NCBI GenBank assembly: GCA_028287135.1
Contig: JAQBQE010000048.1
Location: forward strand, 1-64,000
Origin: Myxococcales bacterium
Lineage (GTDB): Bacteria > Myxococcota_A > Polyangia > Haliangiales > Haliangiaceae
DNA: 64,000 bases
Direction: 5' to 3'
A program made the position numbers and the translations under genes. Within the stretch, counting starts at the first letter, position 1; the number at the start of each line of letters is the position of its first letter. This document shows, piece after piece, positions 1-7,859 of the stretch. The notes beneath the pieces were generated by a model. That model saw only the letters and a list, made by a program, of their open reading frames with translations, had not been told where the DNA came from and made no database searches.

Positions 1-575
1 TCGGCGGTGTCGAGCGGCGTGGTCTGGCGCAGGAAGTAGAACGCCGCGTCGCACTCGACGCGCTCGCCGGCGAGCCCGACGACACCCCGGGTGCCGCCGC
101 GGAGCAGGGCGACGTAGCGATCGCCGCGCTTCCAGCCGGCGCGCGGTGGGTCGATCGTGATCTTGGTGCCGTCGGCGGACACCGAGACGCGCACGTCCTC
201 GACGCGTTCGGGATGCGCGCCCCAGTGCCAGACCTGGAGCGTGGCATCACCGACCGAGCGCGGATCGATCGCGCCGGTGAGCTCGACCGTCGCGGACATC
301 AGGCTCGACCAGCCGTCGAGGGTCTCGAGGTAGTCGTAAAACTCGAGCTCGGAGGCGTTGAGCTTCGCGAGCTCGGTCGCGGAGTCGTTCGGCAGGTTCA
401 GCCGACCCGCATCCGGATCGCGGAGGACATCCGTCGGCATCGGGATCACGCTCGCGTCGGGATCGAACCGCGCGTGGATCAACGTGGGCGCGGGATCGAG
501 CCCGAGGTCCGAGCATCCCCCGACGACGACACACACGAGACCTAGACACCACCGACCGATCACGAAGCTCCTCAC
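1..575 (-). CDS. Secreted lipoprotein, lipase-N-terminal-like (3' end outside window)
   Basis: Only the first 191 codons are visible; the gene runs off base 1. The GTG at 575 has a good AGGGGG ribosome site a few bases upstream; an in-frame GTG at 563 is an alternative. A short signal peptide ends in a lipobox (VVGGC, Cys21), so the product should be lipidated. The mature N-terminus (FDPDASVIPMPTDVLRD, then LETLDGWSS) resembles the N-terminal domain of bacterial virulence-factor lipases of the VolA type, where a conserved opening of this kind precedes an Ig-like and then a hydrolase domain. Only the first domain can be seen, so the hydrolase is an inference. It could equally be a non-enzymatic surface lipoprotein with the same Ig-like domain. 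Confidence 0.65.
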   Translation of the reverse strand, partial: MRSFVIGRWCLGLVCVVVGGCSDLGLDPAPTLIHARFDPDASVIPMPTDVLRDPDAGRLNLPNDSATELAKLNASELEFYDYLETLDGWSSLMSATVELTGAIDPRSVGDATLQVWHWGAHPERVEDVRVSVSADGTKITIDPPRAGWKRGDRYVALLRGGTRGVVGLAGERVECDAAFYFLRQTTPLDTA

Positions 576-635
576 CGGTTCCCCCTGGGAAGACGCGCCA
601 GTTCTCGGCGATGCGGAGCCCTCGGTCAAGCCCTT

Positions 636-652
636 ATTGAGAAACGTTCAAT
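636..652. promoter_or_regulatory. Imperfect palindrome upstream of the lipase-like lipoprotein gene
   Basis: An inverted repeat of the form ATTGA-N7-TCAAT lies about 60 bases upstream of the GTG start at 575. It is AT-rich against a very GC-rich background and sits where an operator would. The half-sites and central AAACGTT recall sites of TetR-type fatty-acid regulators, but one copy in one genome cannot establish this. Confidence 0.25.
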
Positions 653-663
653 GACAGAAGCGA

Positions 664-685
664 GCTGCGACCTGTGAGTCGCAGC
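664..685 (-). terminator. Candidate hairpin terminator downstream of the 703-1854 gene
   Basis: A perfect 8-bp stem (GCTGCGAC / GTCGCAGC) with a 6-base loop begins 18 bases after the stop codon of the minus-strand gene ending at 703. On the minus strand it is followed by TCGCTTCT, a poor U-tract, so termination efficiency is uncertain. Confidence 0.4.
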
Positions 686-702
686 CGGGGCCGTGGTCTC
701 CA

Positions 703-1854
703 TCAGCGCGAATACACGGCGCCGGCGTAGATCGAAGCACGTCGGAACGTCGTCTCCATCTCACCCCCGAGATTGCGCCAGATCGCCGCGCGCGCCTCGA
801 TCGACCACGCGTCGGAGACCGGTCGACCGATCCGGAGCTGCAGCGAGCTGCGGTTCTCGTCGTCGAGGCTCGTGAACTCCGAGCGCTGCGTGTCCTTCTT
901 CAGCACGAGACCATCGGGATACTGATCGATCTGCAGGGTCGCGAGGGCCGTTCCGTAGAGAGCGAGGGGGAGCGAGCGGGTCGCGGAGATCGTCGCCTTG
1001 TGGCGGATCAGGGACTGGCCATAGCTGTTCGAGTCGATCACGGTGAGCTGATAGCCAGCCGCCGCCACGACCTTCCCGGTCCACGTGAGCTCGACACCGA
1101 TCCGCTCGACCCGGTCGCGCCGGGGCAGCGAGGTTCCGGCGGAGCAGCTGTCGCTCGGTGGCGCGCCGGGTGGGCATGCGTTCGCGAGCGCGGTCGACTC
1201 GTAGTAGCGACCTTCGAACGCAAGCCAGGCGGCGAGCTCGAGGCTCCGGGTTCCTCCGGACGGTTGCCACAGCGTCAGGTCGATGCGTCCCGTCGCGATC
1301 GGTCCGCTCCAGTCGAAGTCGTGGTTCTCCTTGTACGTGAAGTCGCGAACCCCGACGCCGATCGTCAGGTGCTTGCTCGCCTGCTCACCCTGACCGCTGT
1401 CGAGGACGAGCAGCGCGTCAGCGCCGAGATTGCGGAATGTGCGGGCACCGATCTCGTCGGTGATCGGCTGAGCGTCGGCCACGATCGCACCGAGCCCGAG
1501 CGAGACCGGGCGGTCCTCGATCGGGCGCAGATACCGCAGCTCGGCGGTCAGCAGCGAGACGTTCTCGGTCGAGGCCTCGGTGTTGGCGACGATCCGGCTG
1601 AGGAACCCGGCCACCACGGCGTACGCGCCACCGAGGAGCTTGGCGCGGCGATCGACCTTGGCGCCCAGCCGCATCACACCGGCGTCGACACGATGGGTGG
1701 TCAGTCCGGGGCCGGTCTCCACACGCTGGACGTTGGTATCGGCCTCGCCGCCACCCTCGATCGTCACGGTCCACGGAGCCGCGTCCGCAACCCCGAGCGA
1801 GGTCACGAACGCCAGGCCCACCGCCGCGCGACGCATGGCCGCAGCGTATCGCAT
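703..1854 (-). CDS. Predicted outer-membrane beta-barrel protein of unknown function
   Basis: The product is about 383 residues with a clean Sec signal peptide (VGLAFVTSLGVADA, cleavage before APW). The mature protein is rich in alternating polar/hydrophobic stretches of 8-12 residues with aromatic girdles (for example LTAELRYL, VSLGLGAIVAD, KATISATRSL), the pattern of an outer-membrane barrel. An extracellular-loop-like insert contains two Cys (CPPGAPPSDSC). It lacks a terminal Phe, ending AGAVYSR. ATG at 1854 is preceded by GGGGA; ATG at 1836 is an equally good start. The upstream gene at 1888 is divergent with only 33 bases between the starts, so both promoters must overlap. No family is recognised; the barrel assignment is from composition only. 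Confidence 0.6.
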   Translation of the reverse strand: MRYAAAMRRAAVGLAFVTSLGVADAAPWTVTIEGGGEADTNVQRVETGPGLTTHRVDAGVMRLGAKVDRRAKLLGGAYAVVAGFLSRIVANTEASTENVSLLTAELRYLRPIEDRPVSLGLGAIVADAQPITDEIGARTFRNLGADALLVLDSGQGEQASKHLTIGVGVRDFTYKENHDFDWSGPIATGRIDLTLWQPSGGTRSLELAAWLAFEGRYYESTALANACPPGAPPSDSCSAGTSLPRRDRVERIGVELTWTGKVVAAAGYQLTVIDSNSYGQSLIRHKATISATRSLPLALYGTALATLQIDQYPDGLVLKKDTQRSEFTSLDDENRSSLQLRIGRPVSDAWSIEARAAIWRNLGGEMETTFRRASIYAGAVYSR

Positions 1855-1887
1855 CGCGGGTCCCCGTCGCCGTGGTACGTACCCGTC

Positions 1888-2220
1888 ATGCGCCGCGCCG
1901 TCATCCTGCTCGCTCTGGTCGTCGGGCTCAGCGTGCCCCTGGGTGCGTGCAAGGGCGATCGCAAGAAGTGCGAGGAGGCCTGTCGCAACTACGCCTCGCT
2001 CGTCTACTGGAAGAAGGTCGACGCGGAGATCGCAGCGCTGCCCGAGGCCGAGCGAGACGCGCATCGCAAGAAGCGGCTCGCCGCGTTTGCGAGCCAGCTC
2101 GAGAACGGTGTCGACCTGTGCATCAACCAGTGCAGCTCCGCGAACAACGACGAGCAGATGAACTGCATGATCGTCGCGAAGACGGCGATCGACGCCGAGA
2201 AGTGCGTCGAAGACGATTGA
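1888..2220 (+). CDS. Small Cys-rich lipoprotein
   Basis: A 110-residue lipoprotein: hydrophobic signal (ILLALVVGLSVPLGAC) with the lipobox Cys at position 21. The mature part is short, charged and predicted helical, with two CxxxC motifs (CEEAC at 28-32 and CINQC) followed by two single Cys (NCM, KCVE). Paired CxxxC motifs on two helices suggest a disulfide-stapled helical hairpin in the periplasm. It is transcribed divergently from the barrel-like gene at 1836/1854 and converges on the lipoprotein gene ending at 2236. Function unknown. Confidence 0.7.
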   Translation: MRRAVILLALVVGLSVPLGACKGDRKKCEEACRNYASLVYWKKVDAEIAALPEAERDAHRKKRLAAFASQLENGVDLCINQCSSANNDEQMNCMIVAKTAIDAEKCVEDD

Positions 2221-2235
2221 GGAGCTGAGCCGGTC

Positions 2236-2889
2236 CTAGCGCCGGCGGTGGTCGCGGATCGTGCTCTTGTCGTCGTCGTTTTCCTTCTTGTCGTCGCGGT
2301 GATCGCGGACCGTGGATTTCGGCGTGTCGTCGTGGTTGTTGCGATGGTCACGCACGGTGGGCTCGGCCTTGCTGCTCTCGCGATCGCGGTGATCGCGGAT
2401 CGAGCTACCGGAGTCGTCGTCACGGTGGTCACGGATCCGCTCGCGACGGCGGTGATCGCGGAGCGTCTCGTCATGGGCGTCGATGCCGGTTCCGATGTCG
2501 GCGCCGACGAACACCTCGGCGTCGAGGAAGACGTCCGGATCGCTCCACGACCCACGCCGCCACTCCCAGCGGCCGTGGGTCCAGACCCAGCGACCCGGCG
2601 TCCATACCGCGCCCGGGAACGGCGGCTCGCCGGCGATCTCGGCGAGCAGCGCAGGCATCGGCGGTCGCGGGATCGCACCCCACGCGAGCCAGCGCTTGCG
2701 CAGCAGGTCGCGGGCCTGGAGCGCGAGATCGAGCCGGTACTGCTGGAGGTCGATCGTCCCGGGCGCGTGGACGTCGCCGGGCGCCTCGGTGGTCGGCGCG
2801 GCGAGTCGCTCGTGCGCGGCGATCTGCGTCGTGGCGCAGGCCGACACCATCATCAGTGCGCCGAATGTTGCGAATCGTAAAGCGAACAT
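2236..2889 (-). CDS. Lipoprotein with WxPGxW-type motif and a C-terminal RDHR repeat tail
   Basis: A 217-residue lipoprotein. The signal peptide ends in VSAC (lipobox). The middle contains VWTPGRWVWTHGRWEW, which matches the short Trp/Gly pattern found in the YXWGXW-repeat family of small periplasmic proteins. The last 80 residues are a charged, low-complexity array of at least seven units built on (I/V/L)RDHR separated by Asp/Glu/Lys-rich spacers, ending IRDHRRR. The DNA shows the matching imperfect repeat of GTGATCGCGGA-like units. GGGAGG precedes the ATG at 2889. The tail is highly charged (Arg/Asp/His) and could bind polyanions or metals; that is inference. Confidence 0.7.
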   Translation of the reverse strand: MFALRFATFGALMMVSACATTQIAAHERLAAPTTEAPGDVHAPGTIDLQQYRLDLALQARDLLRKRWLAWGAIPRPPMPALLAEIAGEPPFPGAVWTPGRWVWTHGRWEWRRGSWSDPDVFLDAEVFVGADIGTGIDAHDETLRDHRRRERIRDHRDDDSGSSIRDHRDRESSKAEPTVRDHRNNHDDTPKSTVRDHRDDKKENDDDKSTIRDHRRR

Positions 2890-2944
2890 CGCCTCCCGAG
2901 GCTGCAAGGGAACGGCCACGGCGGTGGCCCCACACTTGCGGTGA

Positions 2945-3385
2945 GTGATGCAGATGATCGAGAGCTCGACCAGAGGCAACGCGCACTTGCGAGCGTTCGT
3001 GCAGAGCAGGGGCGTGATCCGCCGCGCGAGGCGTGAAAGCCGTACCACGCCCCTCCGCCGGACCGTGGTCCCAGGACTACGGTGGTCGGTCGCGCTGACC
3101 GCCATCGCGCTGCTCGTGGTCGGCTGCGGTGGTGGCCGGCGCAACGACACCTACGCACGCGGGACGCAGGTCCAGGAACAATGTTGCGAGCATCTCCAAG
3201 GTCGGGACCGCGAGCTGTGTCTCTCGGAAGTCATCCGGGTCGGCGATCCGGGCGCCGCGACCACTGCGACGAACCAGCAGACGTTCGCGTGTGTGGTCGA
3301 GCACTTCGTGTGCGACCCACAGACCGGTCGTGAGACCACGGCCAGTGCCCAAGCTCAGCACGACTGCACGGAGGACATCAAGTAG
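2945..3385 (+). CDS. Cys-containing lipoprotein of unknown function
   Basis: The frame reads a probable lipoprotein: hydrophobic stretch ALTAIALLVVGC followed by GGGRRN, then a mature part with five further Cys (QCCEHL, LCLSEV, FACVVEHFVC, HDC). The start is uncertain. GTG at 2945 or ATG at 2948 give an unusually long, Arg-rich N-terminus of about 45 residues before the hydrophobic core; GTG near 3064, just ahead of the core, would give a normal signal peptide but has no clear ribosome site. It is 10 bases upstream of the small membrane-protein gene at 3395 and likely co-transcribed. No family recognised. Confidence 0.6.
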   Translation: MMQMIESSTRGNAHLRAFVQSRGVIRRARRESRTTPLRRTVVPGLRWSVALTAIALLVVGCGGGRRNDTYARGTQVQEQCCEHLQGRDRELCLSEVIRVGDPGAATTATNQQTFACVVEHFVCDPQTGRETTASAQAQHDCTEDIK

Positions 3386-3394
3386 ACTGGAAGC

Positions 3395-3712
3395 GTGAGC
3401 GTCGAGACCGAGGCATCACGGATCCAGCGACTGACCGCGCGGGTGCGCTGGTGCGATCGTCATCGCCGCTGGGTCACGATCTGTGCGGCCCTGGTGATCT
3501 CGCCGATCCTGATCACGCGGCTCGATCAGGAGCTCGGTGCCCACTGGCCGCTGTTCCACAGCGTGATGATGTCGGTGATGCTCGGCGCGTTCGTCTGGTG
3601 GTTCGCCGAGGTGATCCTCGCGTGGGTCACCGCCGTCTGGGAGACCGAGGCGGATGAGCTGACCCGCGATCGCGGCCTGCCGCGCGCCGAGCTGATCGTT
3701 CGCCGAAACTGA
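3395..3712 (+). CDS. Small two-helix membrane protein
   Basis: A 105-residue protein starting with GTG, 9 bases after the preceding stop. Two predicted transmembrane segments (WVTICAALVISPILIT and MMSVMLGAFVWWFAEVILAWV) are joined by a short loop and flanked by Arg-rich cytoplasmic ends. No recognised domain. It ends directly before the hairpin shared with the groEL side. Confidence 0.6.
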   Translation: MSVETEASRIQRLTARVRWCDRHRRWVTICAALVISPILITRLDQELGAHWPLFHSVMMSVMLGAFVWWFAEVILAWVTAVWETEADELTRDRGLPRAELIVRRN

Positions 3713-3715
3713 AAA

Positions 3716-3735
3716 CGGCGCCCACGTGGGCGCCG
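3716..3735 (-). terminator. Rho-independent terminator after groEL (probably bidirectional)
   Basis: A perfect 20-bp palindrome, CGGCGCCCACGTGGGCGCCG, lies between two convergent genes. On the minus strand it is followed by TTTTCAGTTT, the expected U-rich tail for ending groES-groEL transcription. On the plus strand the tail is poor (CCTTCGAGG) although four A residues precede the stem. Confidence 0.75.
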
Positions 3736-3772
3736 CCTTCGAGGTAGCTGAGTCGGAGTGGAGAGGAGTGGA

Positions 3773-5744
<1,972 letters not shown>

Positions 5745-5789
5745 GGCGCTGATCTCCTCAGTGATGTTTCCAGCAGATTGCGAACTTTG

Positions 5790-5816
5790 TTAGCACTCAC
5801 GCTCGGCGACTGCTAA
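5790..5816. promoter_or_regulatory. CIRCE operator (HrcA binding site) of groESL
   Basis: TTAGCACTC-N9-GACTGCTAA matches the CIRCE consensus TTAGCACTC-N9-GAGTGCTAA with a single change. It lies 46 bases upstream of the groS start, just downstream of the predicted promoter, as expected for repression by HrcA and release on heat shock. hrcA itself is not in the window. Confidence 0.92.
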
Positions 5817-5824
5817 CGGGCGCC

Positions 5825-5853
5825 TTCGTAAGGCGGCAGGGCGTTCCGCGCAA
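5825..5853 (-). promoter_or_regulatory. Predicted housekeeping promoter of groESL
   Basis: On the minus strand, TTGCGC and TACGAA are separated by 17 bases. The predicted transcription start falls at the edge of the CIRCE element, the usual arrangement for HrcA control. The hexamers match the sigma70 consensus only in part (4/6 each). Confidence 0.55.
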
Positions 5854-6009
5854 GGGGCTACCTGTCCGAATTCGTTCGCCAGTTCGCCCGGTCGCTCACC
5901 TCGTGCGCGCCTCTGCCACGGGTCTTTCTGAGCCCGATTCCGGAGCCCTTGTAAAGACACGGTTTCACTGCGTTCTTGCGTTGGCCCCCAACTGGCAGAA
6001 GATCGAATC

Positions 6010-6591
6010 ATGGACGTAACGTTGGCTGCCTCCGTGGATGAGTACTTTCACGAGGTCGTGACCGATGCGCTCGAAGCGGTCGATCTCGATGCCTCCGAAC
6101 CTGCCGGTTGGTACCTGGTCGGGCTCCTCGGCGACTTCACCAAGACCCGGCTGACCGATGAGCCGCTGGGGATGAAGCTGGCGACCCCCGTGGCCGATTC
6201 AGGGCAGCGGGTGAAAAATCTGAAACAGGTCGGCGACACCTCGCTCTATGTCGCAGGCTTCTTCGCCGAGTCGCTGAACCGGTCGCTGGTCGACGTCGAG
6301 TACTACGTCGGGCTCGGCCAGTCCGCGTATGCGCAGCTCGCGCGCTCGCTCGGCGGCGGGACGCGCCCCGGCCCGCTCGGCGATGTCTACGAGGAGCTCG
6401 CGGAGAAGTTCCCGCGGTTTGTCGACGTGCTCACCGAGGTCCGCAAGCGGACGACGCTCGCGGAGCTCAACGCGACGACCGACATCGGCAAGCTCTACGA
6501 GGTCTGGCTGCGCACGCGCGAGGACTGGGTCGAGCAGAAGCTCAAGGCCGCGGGCGTCCTCGTCGATCCGGGTACCAAGGTGATCCAGTAG
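6010..6591 (+). CDS. Conserved-looking hypothetical protein, first of a coupled pair
   Basis: 193 residues, soluble, no signal peptide. Mostly alpha-helical by composition. Notable stretches are WYLVGLLGDFTKTR, DTSLYVAGFFAESL and VEYYVGLGQSAYAQLA; the end (LYEVWLRTREDWVEQKL) is also helical. The stop codon overlaps the GTG start of the next gene by one base (TAGTG), so the two products are probably made together. It is divergent from groES across about 265 bases. I do not recognise a named domain and assign no function. Confidence 0.75.
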   Translation: MDVTLAASVDEYFHEVVTDALEAVDLDASEPAGWYLVGLLGDFTKTRLTDEPLGMKLATPVADSGQRVKNLKQVGDTSLYVAGFFAESLNRSLVDVEYYVGLGQSAYAQLARSLGGGTRPGPLGDVYEELAEKFPRFVDVLTEVRKRTTLAELNATTDIGKLYEVWLRTREDWVEQKLKAAGVLVDPGTKVIQ

Positions 6592-7229
6592 TGACGACGC
6601 TCTCGCGCGTCCAGCGTGGGATCGAGACCATGTATCGGATCGAGACCGGGGTCGAGGTTGGCGACTACATGGTCGGCGCCGAGTTTCGCGACGAGCTCGT
6701 CGGTGACCGGCGGCCGCGCGAGCAGCTGCTCGTACTCGAGGCCAACGGCGAGATGAACCTCGCGCTGTTCATCGAGCCGAGCGTGTTGCAGAACCTGATG
6801 ACGAACGATCCGAGTCGCCGGCTCGGCGATCACAACCTCGGCGACTTCCTGCTCGCGATCGAGGGCGTCAGCCATTTCATCTATGCCGTGTGCTGCGCGC
6901 GCGCGGAGCGACCGGTCAGTCAGCTCGAGCTCGAGCTCCAGGCCGAGGTCGACAAGTACGTGACCTGCCTGCTGACGACCGAGCCAGAGATGGAGGTCTC
7001 GGTCTCGCTGCGCCGCCGGCTGTTCGGCGATTGCGAGTACCACGCCGACCTCGATGACGAGGAGCAGCACCGGTATCGCGCCGCGAACGACAACGCGCAT
7101 CGCTACGCGAGCTGGCTCGAGGAGACGTTCGTCGCGCGGCGCCGGATCCCGGAGATGCTGTCGGAGCTGCGCCGGTTCTATCGCCAGGGCCTCGCGGCCA
7201 AGCTGTCGACGATCGCGCGCGCGGCGTAG
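6591..7229 (+). CDS. Hypothetical protein, second of a coupled pair
   Basis: 212 residues, cytoplasmic by sequence. The N-terminal half is mixed alpha/beta (EQLLVLEANGEMNLALFIEP), the middle helical (LGDFLLAIEGVSHFIYAVCCA), the end Arg-rich and helical (MLSELRRFYRQGLAAKLS). Translation is coupled to the preceding gene through the TAGTG overlap. It converges with the gene ending at 7235, leaving five bases between stops. No recognised motif; the pairing suggests the two proteins act together. Confidence 0.75.
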   Translation: MTTLSRVQRGIETMYRIETGVEVGDYMVGAEFRDELVGDRRPREQLLVLEANGEMNLALFIEPSVLQNLMTNDPSRRLGDHNLGDFLLAIEGVSHFIYAVCCARAERPVSQLELELQAEVDKYVTCLLTTEPEMEVSVSLRRRLFGDCEYHADLDDEEQHRYRAANDNAHRYASWLEETFVARRRIPEMLSELRRFYRQGLAAKLSTIARAA

Positions 7230-7234
7230 CGCTG

Positions 7235-7840
7235 CTACGGCGCGACGGGTGCGCCCGTGCGATCGACGACCAGCTTCTTGCCTGCCTGCTCGACCTCGAC
7301 CTTGCCGCGGCAGAACTGGAAGGCGGCGTCGAACCGCGGCGAGATCGCGATCACGCCCTTGTCATCGATGAACCCGATCTTGCCGTCGGCCCCGACGATC
7401 CGCGCGAGCCCCTCCTGGAAGTAGTCGGGGCCGTTGTCGAACGCGTACGCCTTCGCGAGCACCTTGCCGCTCGGATCGATGTACGCGAACGGCGTCTTGC
7501 CATCGATCACGGCGGCGATGCCGCCGGCGCGGAACGGATAGACCGACGCGTACCTCGGCTTGATGACGACCTTGCCGGCCTTGGTCTTGAACCCCCACAG
7601 CTCGGTCTTCGGATCCTGGAACGCGTAGCGATCGTGCTGGCCGTCGGGCACCTCGGTGGTGTCGGCCTCGCACGGCTCCTCGGCGACCGGCGGCGTCTCC
7701 GCGGCCGAGCCAGCAGCTCCCGTGGTGTCCGCCGCGGGGGCGGCGGCGCTGGCGGGCGCCGCGGCCGGCGGAGTCGCGGCCGGGGAGGAGGGGGAGCTCG
7801 AGCCACACCCGACGACGAACAGCGAGATCAACCAGCGCAT
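7235..7840 (-). CDS. WG-repeat lipoprotein
   Basis: About 201 residues. ATG at 7840 gives a very short signal, MRWLISLFVVGC, with a lipobox Cys at 12. A Ser/Pro/Ala-rich linker of ~60 residues follows, then three WG-type beta-hairpin repeats (LWGFKTKAGKVVIKPRYASV, FAYIDPSGKVLAKAY, KIGFIDDKGVIAISPRFD). WG repeats (KWG Leptospira/bacterial family) form small beta-propeller-like or hairpin arrays in envelope proteins. The partner is unknown. An in-frame start further upstream would remove the lipobox from a signal context, so 7840 is preferred. Confidence 0.7.
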   Translation of the reverse strand: MRWLISLFVVGCGSSSPSSPAATPPAAAPASAAAPAADTTGAAGSAAETPPVAEEPCEADTTEVPDGQHDRYAFQDPKTELWGFKTKAGKVVIKPRYASVYPFRAGGIAAVIDGKTPFAYIDPSGKVLAKAYAFDNGPDYFQEGLARIVGADGKIGFIDDKGVIAISPRFDAAFQFCRGKVEVEQAGKKLVVDRTGAPVAP

Positions 7841-7859
7841 CTCGCGCCACGTTATCACT

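Noticed and set aside
2240..2470. Repeats resembling a CRISPR array
   Set aside because: Units are short and imperfect, spacing is irregular, and they code for the RDHR tail of a lipoprotein.
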